From the NCBI GenBank assembly GCA_964473205.1, contig CAYYOK010000036.1, positions 1-26,388 of the forward strand: a stretch of 26,388 nt of DNA. The letters run 5' to 3'. Positions 1 through 8,017 of the stretch are shown here, piece after piece. Position numbers and translations under genes: made by a program. How positions within the stretch are numbered: position 1 is the stretch's first letter; every line of letters begins with the position of its first letter. Source of the stretch: CAYMRL01 sp964473205 (GTDB taxonomy: Bacteria; Deinococcota; Deinococci; Deinococcales; Trueperaceae). The notes under the pieces were generated by a model that saw only the letters and a program-made list of their open reading frames with translations, was not told where the DNA came from and did no database searches.

Positions 1-908
1 AGGCCGCGGGCCGCTGGTCGGAGACGATGCTCGCAGCGATCGGCGTCGACGCGACGCTGCTGCCCGAGGTCGTGCCCCCGGGCAGCAAGATCGGCGAGTA
101 CGGCGGCCTGAGCGTCATCGCCCCGGCGACCCACGACACGGCCAGCGCCGTGGCGGCCGTGCCCGCTCGCAGCAACGACTTCGCCTACATCTCGTCCGGC
201 ACCTGGAGCCTGGTCGGGCTCGAGGTGGACCGGCCCCATACCGGCCCAGCCGCACTGGCCGCCAACGTCACCAACGAGGGCGGCGTGGCGGGAACGACGC
301 GCCTGCTCAAGAACGTCATGGGCCTGTGGGTGCTGCAGCAGTGCGCCAGGAGCTGGCAGAGCGCGGGCCGGGCGCTCGACTACCGCGACCTGGTCGAGGC
401 AGCGGCCGGGGCGACGCCGTTCGCAGCCGGCTTCGACGTCGACCACCCCGACTTCCTCCAGCCTGGCGACCACGTCGCCCTGGTGCAACGCCACTGCCGG
501 CGGCGCGGAGCCGCGGTCCCCGAGACCGTCGCGGCCGTGGCGAGGGCGGTGTTCGAGAGCCTCGCCTTCGCCTACCGGCGCGCGCTGGAGAGCGTCGAGG
601 CCGTCTCCGGCCGCAGCGCCTCCGTGATCCACGTCGTGGGCGGCGGCTCGCGCAACCGGCTGCTGTGCCAGCTCACCGCCGAGGCGACCGGCCGGCCGGT
701 CGTCGCGGGACCGGCCGAAGCCACCGCGCTGGGCAACGCTGGCGTCCAGCTGCTCGGGCTGGGGCGCCTCGGGAGCCTCGCCGAGCTGCGCGAGCACGTG
801 CGCCGCGCCGTGCGCCTGAGACATCACCGGCCGCGTCAGCCGCGCGGGCCTTGGGAAGACGCCTACGCGCGCTGGTCCGACGCCAACGCCGCCGATGGAG
901 AGGACTGA
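1..908 (+). CDS. rhaB: Rhamnulokinase, C-terminal part (5' end outside window)
   Basis: FGGY-family sugar kinase that phosphorylates L-rhamnulose to rhamnulose 1-phosphate in the cytoplasm. The frame is open from base 3, so the gene starts before the window and about 301 C-terminal residues are visible, of roughly 480 usual for the family. The segment FAYISSGTWSLVG (bases 180-218) is the rhamnulokinase form of the ATPase-fold motif. VVGGGSRNRLLCQLTAEATG (from about base 635) is the adenosine-binding glycine-rich loop followed by the usual helix, and GPAEATALGNAGVQ follows it. The TGA stop at 906 lies 5 bases before the ATG of the rhamnulose-phosphate aldolase gene, so the two are almost certainly one operon. 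An isomerase gene would be expected upstream. The rhamnulokinase call is stronger than xylulokinase or fuculokinase because of the SSGTWSL motif and the neighbour. Confidence 0.9.
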   Translation, partial: AAGRWSETMLAAIGVDATLLPEVVPPGSKIGEYGGLSVIAPATHDTASAVAAVPARSNDFAYISSGTWSLVGLEVDRPHTGPAALAANVTNEGGVAGTTRLLKNVMGLWVLQQCARSWQSAGRALDYRDLVEAAAGATPFAAGFDVDHPDFLQPGDHVALVQRHCRRRGAAVPETVAAVARAVFESLAFAYRRALESVEAVSGRSASVIHVVGGGSRNRLLCQLTAEATGRPVVAGPAEATALGNAGVQLLGLGRLGSLAELREHVRRAVRLRHHRPRQPRGPWEDAYARWSDANAADGED

Positions 909-913
909 GAGCC

Positions 914-3118
914 ATGCCAGAAGACGGCACCGGAGCAGGTCGCTCCACCTCCCCCCTGACGGACGCTTGGGACGAGCGTGCCGCCAGCGAGCTGGACGGC
1001 CTCGGCCGGCTCGTCTACCGCTCCAACCTGCTCGGCTCCGACCGCCGCATCACCAACACCGGGGGCGGCAACACCAGCAGCAAGCTGAGCGTCCCTGATC
1101 CGATCACGGGCGAGATGCGCGAGGTGCTGTGGGTCAAAGGCTCCGGCGGCGACCTGCGCACCACTGACCGATATGGGTTCGCCGCCATCGACATGGCGCG
1201 CTTCGCGGAGCTGCGGCGGCGCTACCTCGCGGATCCGGCGCGGGGGCCGAAGAGCGGCGCGGAGGACGAGGTCGTCGATCTCTACCGGCACGCCGTGTTC
1301 GGAGCCAACCCCAAGGCGCCTTCGATAGACACGCCGCTCCACGCGCTCGTGCCGTTCCGGCACGTCGACCACACTCACCCGGACGCCGTCATCGCGCTGG
1401 CGGCGTCGGAGGATGGCGCGAGGCTGACCCGCGAGGTGTACGGCGCTGACGTCGGCTGGGTCGACTGGCTCCGCCCGGGATTCGAGCTGGGGCTGCGCAT
1501 CGCCGAGGCTTGCGCCGCCAAGCCTGGGCTGAAGGGCCTGGTGCTCGGCCAGCACGGCCTCATCTGCTGGGCTGATGACGACGCCGAGTGCTACCGGCTG
1601 ACGCTGGAGCTGATCTCGCGGGCCGAGCGCTTCATCGCGGCGCGGGCGGGCCGCGGGCCTGCGTTCGGCGGTCACAAGGTCGAGGCTCTGCCCACAGCCG
1701 AGCGCAAGGAGCTGTGGCGCGAGGCGCTGCCGGCGCTGCGCGGGCTGGTCTCGCAGGAGCGCTCGTTCATCGCCACGGTCCACGACGACGCTGCCGTGCT
1801 CGAGTTCGTCTGCAGCCGGGACGCCTCGCGCCTCGCCGAGCTCGGCACGTCGTGCCCAGATCACTTCCTGCGCACGAAGATCAAGCCGTTGCTGGTGCCT
1901 TGGAGCCCCGAAGCCGGCGACGCCGCCGGCCTGGTGGCAGCGGCGAGCTCGGCGCTGAGCGGGTACCGCGCCGACTACGGCGGTTACTACGCAGCGCATG
2001 CCGCGCCTTCCTCACCGGCAATGCGGGATCCCAACCCGACGGTCATGCTCGTCCCGGGGCTGGGGCTGGTCGCGTTCGGGCGCAACAAGAGCGAGTCGCG
2101 CGTCACCGCCGAGTTCTACCTGGCGGCCATCGAGGTGATGCGCGGAGCCGAAGCCGTCAGCGAGTACCGGGCGTTGCCGCGGCAGGAGGCCTTCGACATC
2201 GAGTACTGGCGCCTCGAGGAGGCCAAGCTGCAGCGCATGCCGCCCGAGAGCCAGTTCGAGCGGCGCGTGGTGATGATCGTCGGCGCGGGCAGCGGCATCG
2301 GTCGGACCGCCGCGCTGCGGTTGGCGCGCGAGCGCGCGCAGCTGGTGTGCGCCGACAGGGACGAGGACGCCGCCAAGCGCACGGCCGAGGAGTACACGAA
2401 GAGGGTCGGCACGGGGATCGGCATCGCGGGCACGGGCGTGTCGGGTTGCGGACCCGCGATCTCGCAGCGTGTCGACGTCACCGACCGCGCCAGCGTCAGA
2501 GAGCTGTTCGCCACGGCGGTCGAGGCTTACGGCGGCATCGACGCGGTGCTCGTGACCGCCGGCATCTACCGGTCCGGCGGCCTGGATGGCGGCTCCAGCG
2601 ACGACGTCTGGCAGAGCGCCTTCGACGTCAACCTCAGGGGCAGCTTCCTCGTCGCGGACGAAGCCAGCCGCGTCTGGCGCGCGCAGGGCACGCCCGGTTC
2701 TCTGGTGCTCACGACCTCGGTCAACGCGGTGGTCCCGAAGGCCGGATCACTGGCTTACGACACCAGCAAGGCGGCTGCTCAGCACCTGACGCGGGAGCTG
2801 GCTGTCGCGCTGGCACCGCTGGTCCGCGTCAACGCCCTCGCTCCCGCCACCGTCGTCGACGGCAGCGCGATGTTCCCGCGCGAGCGCGTGATCTCCTCGC
2901 TCGAGCGCTACGGTCTGCCGGCGGGCGAGAGCGACTCGACCGACGAGTTGCGCGCGCGGCTGGCGGAGTTCTACGCCTCCAGGACCCTCACCGGCCTGCC
3001 GGTGACGGCGGCCCATCAGGCGGAGGCCGCCTGCCTGCTGCTCGGCGACGCGCTGCCGCGCACGACCGGCCAGGTGATCACCGTCGACGGCGGGCTGGCC
3101 GAGGCGTTCCTGCGGTAG
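914..3118 (+). CDS. rhaD: Bifunctional rhamnulose-1-phosphate aldolase / short-chain dehydrogenase
   Basis: A 734-residue fusion. The N-terminal class II aldolase domain (about 25-430) should split rhamnulose 1-phosphate into dihydroxyacetone phosphate and lactaldehyde. Visible zinc ligands are H153 and H155 in HVDHTHPDAV and H214 in GQHGL; NTGGGNTSSK near residue 50 is the phosphate-binding loop. The C-terminal SDR domain (about 450-730) has the cofactor loop VGAGSGIG (456-463), N573, S602, Y615 and K619, a complete SDR tetrad, and probably oxidises or reduces the lactaldehyde. This fused architecture is known from rhamnose operons of several phyla. I chose ATG 914: it follows GGAGAGG (897-903) and begins just before the domain, whereas the frame stays open far upstream inside rhaB without homology. 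It is the last gene of the rhamnose operon in view. Confidence 0.93.
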   Translation: MPEDGTGAGRSTSPLTDAWDERAASELDGLGRLVYRSNLLGSDRRITNTGGGNTSSKLSVPDPITGEMREVLWVKGSGGDLRTTDRYGFAAIDMARFAELRRRYLADPARGPKSGAEDEVVDLYRHAVFGANPKAPSIDTPLHALVPFRHVDHTHPDAVIALAASEDGARLTREVYGADVGWVDWLRPGFELGLRIAEACAAKPGLKGLVLGQHGLICWADDDAECYRLTLELISRAERFIAARAGRGPAFGGHKVEALPTAERKELWREALPALRGLVSQERSFIATVHDDAAVLEFVCSRDASRLAELGTSCPDHFLRTKIKPLLVPWSPEAGDAAGLVAAASSALSGYRADYGGYYAAHAAPSSPAMRDPNPTVMLVPGLGLVAFGRNKSESRVTAEFYLAAIEVMRGAEAVSEYRALPRQEAFDIEYWRLEEAKLQRMPPESQFERRVVMIVGAGSGIGRTAALRLARERAQLVCADRDEDAAKRTAEEYTKRVGTGIGIAGTGVSGCGPAISQRVDVTDRASVRELFATAVEAYGGIDAVLVTAGIYRSGGLDGGSSDDVWQSAFDVNLRGSFLVADEASRVWRAQGTPGSLVLTTSVNAVVPKAGSLAYDTSKAAAQHLTRELAVALAPLVRVNALAPATVVDGSAMFPRERVISSLERYGLPAGESDSTDELRARLAEFYASRTLTGLPVTAAHQAEAACLLLGDALPRTTGQVITVDGGLAEAFLR

Positions 3119-3219
3119 GCATGAGGCCGAGCGGGAGCGGGGCGGGATCCGAAGCGGTGTCGTCGCGCAAGGCCGGCACCTAGGCCGGAACTGTCTACCG
3201 AATCGCGATTCTGGCGCTC

Positions 3220-3245
3220 GAGATAACGTTTGACTGAGATAACGT
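3220..3245 (+). repeat. Direct repeat GAGATAACGT x2 flanking the -35 box (candidate operator)
   Basis: GAGATAACGT occurs exactly at 3220-3229 and 3236-3245, a period of 16 bp, and the TTGACT -35 hexamer sits exactly between the copies. A partial inverted match (TTATC) lies at 3258-3262 next to the -10 box. The placement would let a bound regulator block or recruit polymerase. No matching regulator gene is adjacent, so the binding protein is unknown. Confidence 0.55.
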
Positions 3246-3258
3246 GTGGTGATAGTTT
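3230..3258 (+). promoter_or_regulatory. Sigma70-type promoter for the transporter operon
   Basis: TTGACT at 3230-3235 (5 of 6 to consensus), a 17-bp spacer, and TAGTTT at 3253-3258 (3 of 6). The expected start of transcription is near 3265, giving a short leader of about 28 bases before ATG 3293. The same hexamer pair with the same spacing occurs upstream of the second binding-protein gene (12647-12675), which supports both calls. Confidence 0.6.
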
Positions 3259-3292
3259 TATCGCAGCACTCAAGAGGTCTTGGAGGTCAAAG

Positions 3293-4279
3293 ATGCGCAT
3301 TAGCTCCCTGGTACGTCTCCTGGTGTCGCTGGCGGCGGCCGCGCTGCTGCTCGGGTCCAGCGCGCTAGCCCAATCCGGGCGCCTGATGCTGTACGTGTCG
3401 CATCCGACCGAGATGGTCGACTTCTACGTCGAGCGCTTCACCAACGCCACCGGTGTCGAGGTCGACATCGTGTACGGCGGCACCGGCGAGCTCCTCGCCC
3501 GCATCGGCGCCGAGGCCGCCCGCCCGCAGGCCGACATCATGTGGGGAGGCGGCTCGCACACCGGCGCCTCCGCCCCTCACCTGTTCCGCCCGTACGTCTC
3601 CGACGTGCTCGAGGGCATCTCCGAGGAGATGCGCGACCCAGAGGGCTACAACGCCCCGTTCGACGCGTTCACGATGGTGATCGTCTACAACAAGGACCTG
3701 GTGCCCGAGGACGAGGTGCCGCGCACCTGGGCCGAGCTGGCCGATCCGAAGTGGAGAGGCCGCGTCGTGCACGCCAACCCAGCGGTGTCCAGCTCCTCCT
3801 ACGCCGCGATGGTCACCTGGCTCGAGATCGGCGGCTGGGAGCTCGTCGAGTCGCTGGCTCGCAACCAGATCATCGCCGAGAGCTCGAGCGCCCCGTTCAA
3901 CCAGGTCGGCCAGGGCGAGAACGCGCTCGGCGTCGCCTACGAAGAGGGCGCGTTCCGCTGGGTCGAGTCCGGCCGCATCGGCATCGTCTACCCCGAGGAC
4001 GGCGTGGCGCTACTGCCTGGCGGCCTGTTCCTCGTCAACGACAGCCCCAACCCTGAGGCCGCGCAGGCCTTCGCCGACTTCGTGCTCTCGCTCGAGTCGC
4101 AGGAGGCTCTGGTCGAGAACTTCCTCGGCCGGCGGCCGGCTCACAAGGACGTGGCGCTCAACCCCGCGATGCGCTCCGTCACCGATCTGAACGTGATCCC
4201 CTACCCCGCCGAGGCCGCCGCCGCCAACCGCGAGCAGTACCTCGCCCAGTGGCGCGACATCATGATCCGGACCCGCTAG
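3293..4279 (+). CDS. Periplasmic solute-binding protein, Fbp-type ABC transporter
   Basis: A 328-residue family 1 (FbpA/phosphonate-type) extracellular binding protein. Residues 1-26 form a type I signal peptide (basic start, hydrophobic core, cleavage ALA|Q at 26/27, no lipobox Cys). The mature part begins LMLYVSHPTEMVDFYVERF, and VDIVYGGTGELLARI with ADIMWGGG are typical of this fold's first lobe. FDAFTMVIVYNKDLV and TWAELADPKWRGR are typical hinge and second-lobe segments. It has no adjacent Tyr-Tyr pair, which Fe(III)-binding members use as ligands, so an organic anion or phosphorylated solute is more likely than iron. Start at ATG 3293 fits the GGAGGT site five bases upstream and the signal peptide; the frame is open further up to 3230, but that would bury the promoter. 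First gene of the SBP-ATPase-permease-aldolase operon. Confidence 0.88.
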   Translation: MRISSLVRLLVSLAAAALLLGSSALAQSGRLMLYVSHPTEMVDFYVERFTNATGVEVDIVYGGTGELLARIGAEAARPQADIMWGGGSHTGASAPHLFRPYVSDVLEGISEEMRDPEGYNAPFDAFTMVIVYNKDLVPEDEVPRTWAELADPKWRGRVVHANPAVSSSSYAAMVTWLEIGGWELVESLARNQIIAESSSAPFNQVGQGENALGVAYEEGAFRWVESGRIGIVYPEDGVALLPGGLFLVNDSPNPEAAQAFADFVLSLESQEALVENFLGRRPAHKDVALNPAMRSVTDLNVIPYPAEAAAANREQYLAQWRDIMIRTR

Positions 4280-4332
4280 GCGCCTGAAGATCAGCGCTTG
4301 TTAGGTAAGTCGATCGGGTTCGTGACCGACAC

Positions 4333-4358
4333 CCGGGCGGTCCTCGCGGGCCGCCCGG
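4333..4358 (+). terminator. Stem-loop between binding-protein and ATPase genes
   Basis: Perfect 8-bp inverted repeat CCGGGCGG (4333-4340) and CCGCCCGG (4351-4358) with a 10-base loop, 53 bases after the binding-protein stop. The 3' flank is CTTCTCGCT, not a T-run, so full termination is doubtful. Such hairpins after binding-protein genes often lower expression of the downstream transporter genes or protect the upstream mRNA. That role is inferred. Confidence 0.5.
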
Positions 4359-4395
4359 CTTCTCGCTACCAGCGGCCACGGAAGAGAGTCAACGA

Positions 4396-5517
4396 GTGAG
4401 CGTCCAAGACAGCACCCGCCTACTGATCCAGGACCTGGCCGTGCACTTCACCGGCGTGCGGGCCGTCGACGACGTCAGCCTCGACGTGCAGCCGGGCGAG
4501 TTCTTCTCGCTGCTGGGACCGAGCGGCTGCGGCAAGACGACGCTGCTGCGGACCATCGCGGGGTTCTACCGCCAGAGCGCCGGCACGATCCACTTCAACG
4601 AGACCCGCATCGACAACGTCCCCGCGCACCGCCGCGACACCGGCATGGTCTTCCAGCACTACGCGATCTTCCCCCATCTGGACGTGTGGCAGAACGTCGG
4701 CTACGGCCTGCGCACCCGGCCCGGCACCAAGGAGGAGAAGGCCGAACGCGTGCGCGCCGCGCTGGAGCTCGTCGACCTGACCGGCCTCGAGCGCCGCAAG
4801 CCGCGGCAGCTCTCCGGCGGCCAGCAGCAGCGCGTGGCGGTCGCGAGAGCAATCGTCATCCAGCCTCGGCTGCTGCTGATGGACGAGCCCCTCGCCAACC
4901 TCGACGCCAAGCTGCGCGTGAGGCTGCGCACCGACCTGCGCACGCTCCAGAAGCGCCTCGGCATCACGACCATCTACGTCACCCACGACCAGGAAGAGGC
5001 ACTGAGCCTATCGGACCGGATCGCGGTGATGTTCGATGGGCGCGTCCACCAGGTCGGCACGCCACAGGAGATCTACGGCCACCCGACGCACCGCAAGGTG
5101 GCTGAGTTCGTGGGCGAGGGCAACTACCTCGCCGGAACGGTCAGGAGCGTCGAGGCGGGCGTGGCCACGGTCGAGCTCGCCACGGGCGGCACGCTGGCCG
5201 CGGCGGTCGAGGGCGGCAACGGCATCACAGGCCGCGGCGTCTTCGCCAGCTTCAGGCAGCACACGCCCAGGCTGGTCGCCGGCTCGGAGACAGGGCGCGC
5301 CGTTGCGGCACACGCACCTCTGCGCGGCACGGTCGCGCTCCGCACCTACCTCGGCGACACGATCCGCTACCAGGTCGACATCGGAGGCGGCGCCAGCGTC
5401 GCGGCCGAGCACTACTTCACGGCCGGCGAGCTCCTCGGCGAGGGCGATCCGGTCTCGGTCGAGGTCCCGCCGGCGGCCGTCACGCTGTTCGACGATGACG
5501 GTCGAAGGGTCGGCTGA
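4396..5517 (+). CDS. ABC transporter ATP-binding protein (Fbp/Pot type)
   Basis: A 373-residue cytoplasmic ATPase that drives the adjacent permease. Walker A is GPSGCGKTT (41-49), the Q-loop lies in MVFQHYAIFPHLDVWQNVGYGL, the signature is LSGGQQQR (139-146), Walker B is LLLMDEP with D163 and E164, and the switch His is H197 in YVTHDQEEAL. After about residue 240 comes a TOBE-type regulatory extension, giving the usual length for the FbpC/PotA group. GTG 4396 is chosen for GGAAGAGAG 8-16 bases upstream and because Met1 directly precedes the first strand. It follows the binding protein by 116 bp containing a hairpin, and the permease start follows 5 bp after its stop. All catalytic motifs are intact. 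The substrate is decided by the binding protein and is not known. Confidence 0.93.
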   Translation: MSVQDSTRLLIQDLAVHFTGVRAVDDVSLDVQPGEFFSLLGPSGCGKTTLLRTIAGFYRQSAGTIHFNETRIDNVPAHRRDTGMVFQHYAIFPHLDVWQNVGYGLRTRPGTKEEKAERVRAALELVDLTGLERRKPRQLSGGQQQRVAVARAIVIQPRLLLMDEPLANLDAKLRVRLRTDLRTLQKRLGITTIYVTHDQEEALSLSDRIAVMFDGRVHQVGTPQEIYGHPTHRKVAEFVGEGNYLAGTVRSVEAGVATVELATGGTLAAAVEGGNGITGRGVFASFRQHTPRLVAGSETGRAVAAHAPLRGTVALRTYLGDTIRYQVDIGGGASVAAEHYFTAGELLGEGDPVSVEVPPAAVTLFDDDGRRVG

Positions 5518-5522
5518 GCGCG

Positions 5523-7196
5523 GTGAGAGAGCCGGGGTTCCGCCTGCCCAGGCTGAGCTTCTGGGGCGCGATGACGCTCGGCGCTGCTCTCGTCTTCTTC
5601 GTGCTGCTGGTGCTCCCGCTCGCCAACCTGGTGTGGTCGAGCTTCTCGCCCTCGCGCACGACCGCCGCCGGCGACTTCAGCATCTGGAAGGCGTACAGCG
5701 ATTTCTTCCAGTACCGCTACTACTACAGCACCCTGCTCAACAGCCTGTTCGTGAGCGCCTCCGCCACGCTGCTGGCGACGCTCATCGGCTTCCCTCTCGC
5801 CTACCTGGTGTCGCGCATCGAGCTGCCAGGCAAGCTGCTGCTGCGCGCGGCCGTGGTCCTGACATTCGTGTCGCCGCCCTTCATCGGCGCCTACGCGTGG
5901 ATCTTGCTGCTCGGGCGCAACGGGCTCATCACCCGCACCTTCGAGTCGATCGGCATCGACATCCCGAGCATCTACGGCTGGCCCGGGATCATCCTCGTGT
6001 TCACCCTCAACGCCTTCCCGTTCGTCTTCCTGCTGGTGTCGTCCGGCCTCAAGACGATCGACCAGAGCCTCGAGGACGCGGCGGTCAACCTCGGCCGCAC
6101 GCGCTTCGGAGCGTTGAGGACCGTGATCCTGCCGCTGATGGTGCCGTCGATCTCGACCGGCGCGCTGCTGGTGTTCGTCACGACCTTCGCCGACTTCGGC
6201 ACCCCGATGATCATCGGCGAGGGGTTCAGGGTCCTTGCCTCGCTGATCTACAGCGAGTTCATCAACGAGTTCGGCGGCAACCCGCGCGTCGCCAGCACCC
6301 TGTCGGTGATCTTGCTGTGCGTGACGATCGGCGCGCTGCTGATCCAGCGCTGGCTGGCCAAGCGCGCCTCGTTCGGTCAGGACGCGACCAAGCCGCTGGG
6401 CGTCTTCCGGTTGCCGAAGCTCGGCACCGGCCTGGCCGCGACCTTCGTCTATGGCGTCGTGATCCTCGCCCTGCTGCCCACCATCACCATCGTCGTGTCG
6501 GCGTTCCTCAAGTCGCAGGGGCCGATCCTGTATCCGGAGTTCACGCTCGAAGGCTTCCGCCTGGCGCGGCGGCTGCCGCTGGCGCTCAAGAACACCGTCC
6601 TGTTCGTATCTGCCGCGACCCTGCTGTGCGTCGCGGCCGGGGCGCTGATCGGCTACATCGTCAGCCGCGGCCGCGGCCGCCTGGTGGCGGCGATCGACAC
6701 GATGTCGATGGTCCCGTTCGCCGTCGCGGGCGTGGTGCTCGGCATCGCCCTCGCCCTGACCTTCGGGAGCGCGCCGTTCTTCCTCGGCGGCACGGCCGCG
6801 ATCCTGATCCTCGCCTACTTCATCAGGCGCCTGCCGTACACGGTCAGGTCGGTCTCCAGCCTGCTGCACCAGGTCGGAGTCCAGCAGGAGGAGGCGTCGA
6901 TCAACCTCGGCGCAGCGCCGTTCCTGACGTTCTTGTGGATCACCGTCCCGCAGATCACGCCCGCGCTGATGTCGGGCGCGCTGCTCACCTGGGCCACGAC
7001 GGCGCGCGAGTTCAACACCACCGTGATGCTCTACGTGGCGCAGACGCGCACGGTGCCGGTGGAGGTGTTCACGCAGGTGCTGCAGGGCAACTTCGGCGCG
7101 GCGTCGGTCGTCGGGACCGTGCTGATCGCTATCACCGTCGTACCGATCGTCGTGCTGTTCAAGGTGCTGGGCAAGGACGAGGAGATCCTCGCATGA
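5523..7196 (+). CDS. ABC transporter permease, fused two-domain Fbp type
   Basis: A 557-residue inner-membrane permease with about twelve hydrophobic segments in two homologous halves, as in FbpB-type proteins where one chain replaces two permeases. Each half has an EAA loop that docks to the ATPase: EDAAVNLGRTRFGALRTVIL from residue 184 and EEASINLGAAPFLTFLWITV from residue 456. The first segment MTLGAALVFFVLLVLPLANL is a clear membrane anchor. GTG 5523 is 5 bp after the ATPase stop and is the only sensible start; a weak GAGCG precedes it. Its TGA stop overlaps the ATG of the class II aldolase (ATGA at 7193-7196), so the aldolase is translationally coupled to transport. Confidence 0.92.
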   Translation: MREPGFRLPRLSFWGAMTLGAALVFFVLLVLPLANLVWSSFSPSRTTAAGDFSIWKAYSDFFQYRYYYSTLLNSLFVSASATLLATLIGFPLAYLVSRIELPGKLLLRAAVVLTFVSPPFIGAYAWILLLGRNGLITRTFESIGIDIPSIYGWPGIILVFTLNAFPFVFLLVSSGLKTIDQSLEDAAVNLGRTRFGALRTVILPLMVPSISTGALLVFVTTFADFGTPMIIGEGFRVLASLIYSEFINEFGGNPRVASTLSVILLCVTIGALLIQRWLAKRASFGQDATKPLGVFRLPKLGTGLAATFVYGVVILALLPTITIVVSAFLKSQGPILYPEFTLEGFRLARRLPLALKNTVLFVSAATLLCVAAGALIGYIVSRGRGRLVAAIDTMSMVPFAVAGVVLGIALALTFGSAPFFLGGTAAILILAYFIRRLPYTVRSVSSLLHQVGVQQEEASINLGAAPFLTFLWITVPQITPALMSGALLTWATTAREFNTTVMLYVAQTRTVPVEVFTQVLQGNFGAASVVGTVLIAITVVPIVVLFKVLGKDEEILA

Positions 7197-7846
7197 GTCG
7201 CGGTGCTGTCGTCAACCGGGTTCCCGACCAGGACGAGCTGACTCGGTCGATCGTCAGGGTCGCCCACAGGCTCTACGAGAGGCGCCTGGTGGCTGGCCGC
7301 CAAGGCAACGTCAGCGCGAGAGACGCCGACGGAACCGTCTGGCTCACCCCGGCGGGCATGTGCAAGGGCGACGTGACGGTCGACGATCTCGTCAGGCTCG
7401 ACTTAGGCGGCAACGTCTTGCAAGGCACGCGCGCCCCGACGAGCGAGCGCACCACCCACCTCGAGTTCTACCGGCAGCGCCCCGACATCAACGCCGTGGT
7501 GCACGGGCACCCCATGTACTGCACGGCCTTCGCCGCCGCCGGCGAGACGCTCCCCGTCGGCGTGCTGCCGGAAGCCGTCGTGACGCTGGGCGAGGTGCCG
7601 CTGGTTCCTTACGGCACGCCTTCCTCGGCCGGTCTCACCGGCGCCATCCACCCTTACGTCGCAGAGCACGACTGCTTCCTGCTCGCCAACCACGGCGCTC
7701 TGGCCGTGGGCGCGGACCTCGACATCGCGGTCGACAGGCTCGAGCAGCTCGAGTCGTACGCCGCCGTGATCTGGCACGCGCGGGCGCTGGGTGGGGCGAA
7801 GGTCTTGGGCGAGGTGGAGCTGGAGGCGCTGCGGACGCTCGGCTAG
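7193..7846 (+). CDS. Class II aldolase, FucA/AraD family
   Basis: A 217-residue zinc-dependent aldolase or epimerase of the L-fuculose-phosphate aldolase / ribulose-phosphate 4-epimerase family. Metal ligands are visible as H104 and H106 in VHGHPMYC and H167 in LANHGAL. E85 in PTSERTTH sits at the usual catalytic Glu position, and RQGNVSARD near residue 40 is the phosphate-binding loop. The length is normal for single-domain members. It overlaps the permease stop (ATGA), so a product brought in by the transporter, or made from it, is probably cleaved here. It is distinct from the large aldolase-dehydrogenase fusion at 914-3118, so the region encodes two aldol cleavage activities. The exact substrate (fuculose 1-phosphate, other ketose phosphate, or a hydroxy-acid) cannot be assigned. 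Confidence 0.88.
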   Translation: MSRGAVVNRVPDQDELTRSIVRVAHRLYERRLVAGRQGNVSARDADGTVWLTPAGMCKGDVTVDDLVRLDLGGNVLQGTRAPTSERTTHLEFYRQRPDINAVVHGHPMYCTAFAAAGETLPVGVLPEAVVTLGEVPLVPYGTPSSAGLTGAIHPYVAEHDCFLLANHGALAVGADLDIAVDRLEQLESYAAVIWHARALGGAKVLGEVELEALRTLG

Positions 7847-8017
7847 AGGGCCACGTGGGAGGGCGAAGTAGCACGGCTCGCCCGGAGCGCTGCGCTGGCC
7901 GCCAGCACCCCGCTCCATCAAAGGCAGGGCTCTCATCGCCAACGCCTACGGTGCGTGTCATAGCGGCGCCGGCCGAGCGCGACCCGGGCTGGCCGGGTGC
8001 CGCAGGACGGAGGCACC
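7847..8017. other. Intergenic gap before the repeat protein
   Basis: 171 bp without a supportable gene. Near the right end is a short GC hairpin (CCCGG / CCGGG around 7983-7997, 5-base loop) followed by the strong ribosome site GGAGG at 8009-8013 of the next gene. I see no convincing promoter hexamers and no T-run. Confidence 0.4.

Larger units (their letters stand above)
3119..3292 (+). promoter_or_regulatory. Intergenic control region upstream of the Fbp-type transporter operon
   Basis: A 174-bp gap, AT-rich at its right end compared with its surroundings. It contains a weak hairpin (CCGGC / GCCGG near 3173-3190, no T-run), a perfect 10-bp palindrome AATCGCGATT at 3201-3210, then the promoter and direct repeats described in their own entries. 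The transporter gene start is preceded by GGAGGT at 3282-3287. The rhamnose operon therefore probably ends here and a separately controlled unit begins. Confidence 0.6.

Noticed and set aside
326..913. N-terminal extension of the aldolase-dehydrogenase frame inside rhaB
   Set aside because: The extension is Arg/Pro-rich without homology and overlaps a conserved kinase; ATG 914 has a ribosome site and begins just ahead of the aldolase domain.
3293..7196. Simple annotation as an iron(III) ABC transporter
   Set aside because: Rejected as a firm call because the binding protein lacks the Tyr-Tyr ligand pair and the operon contains an aldolase; kept only as family type.
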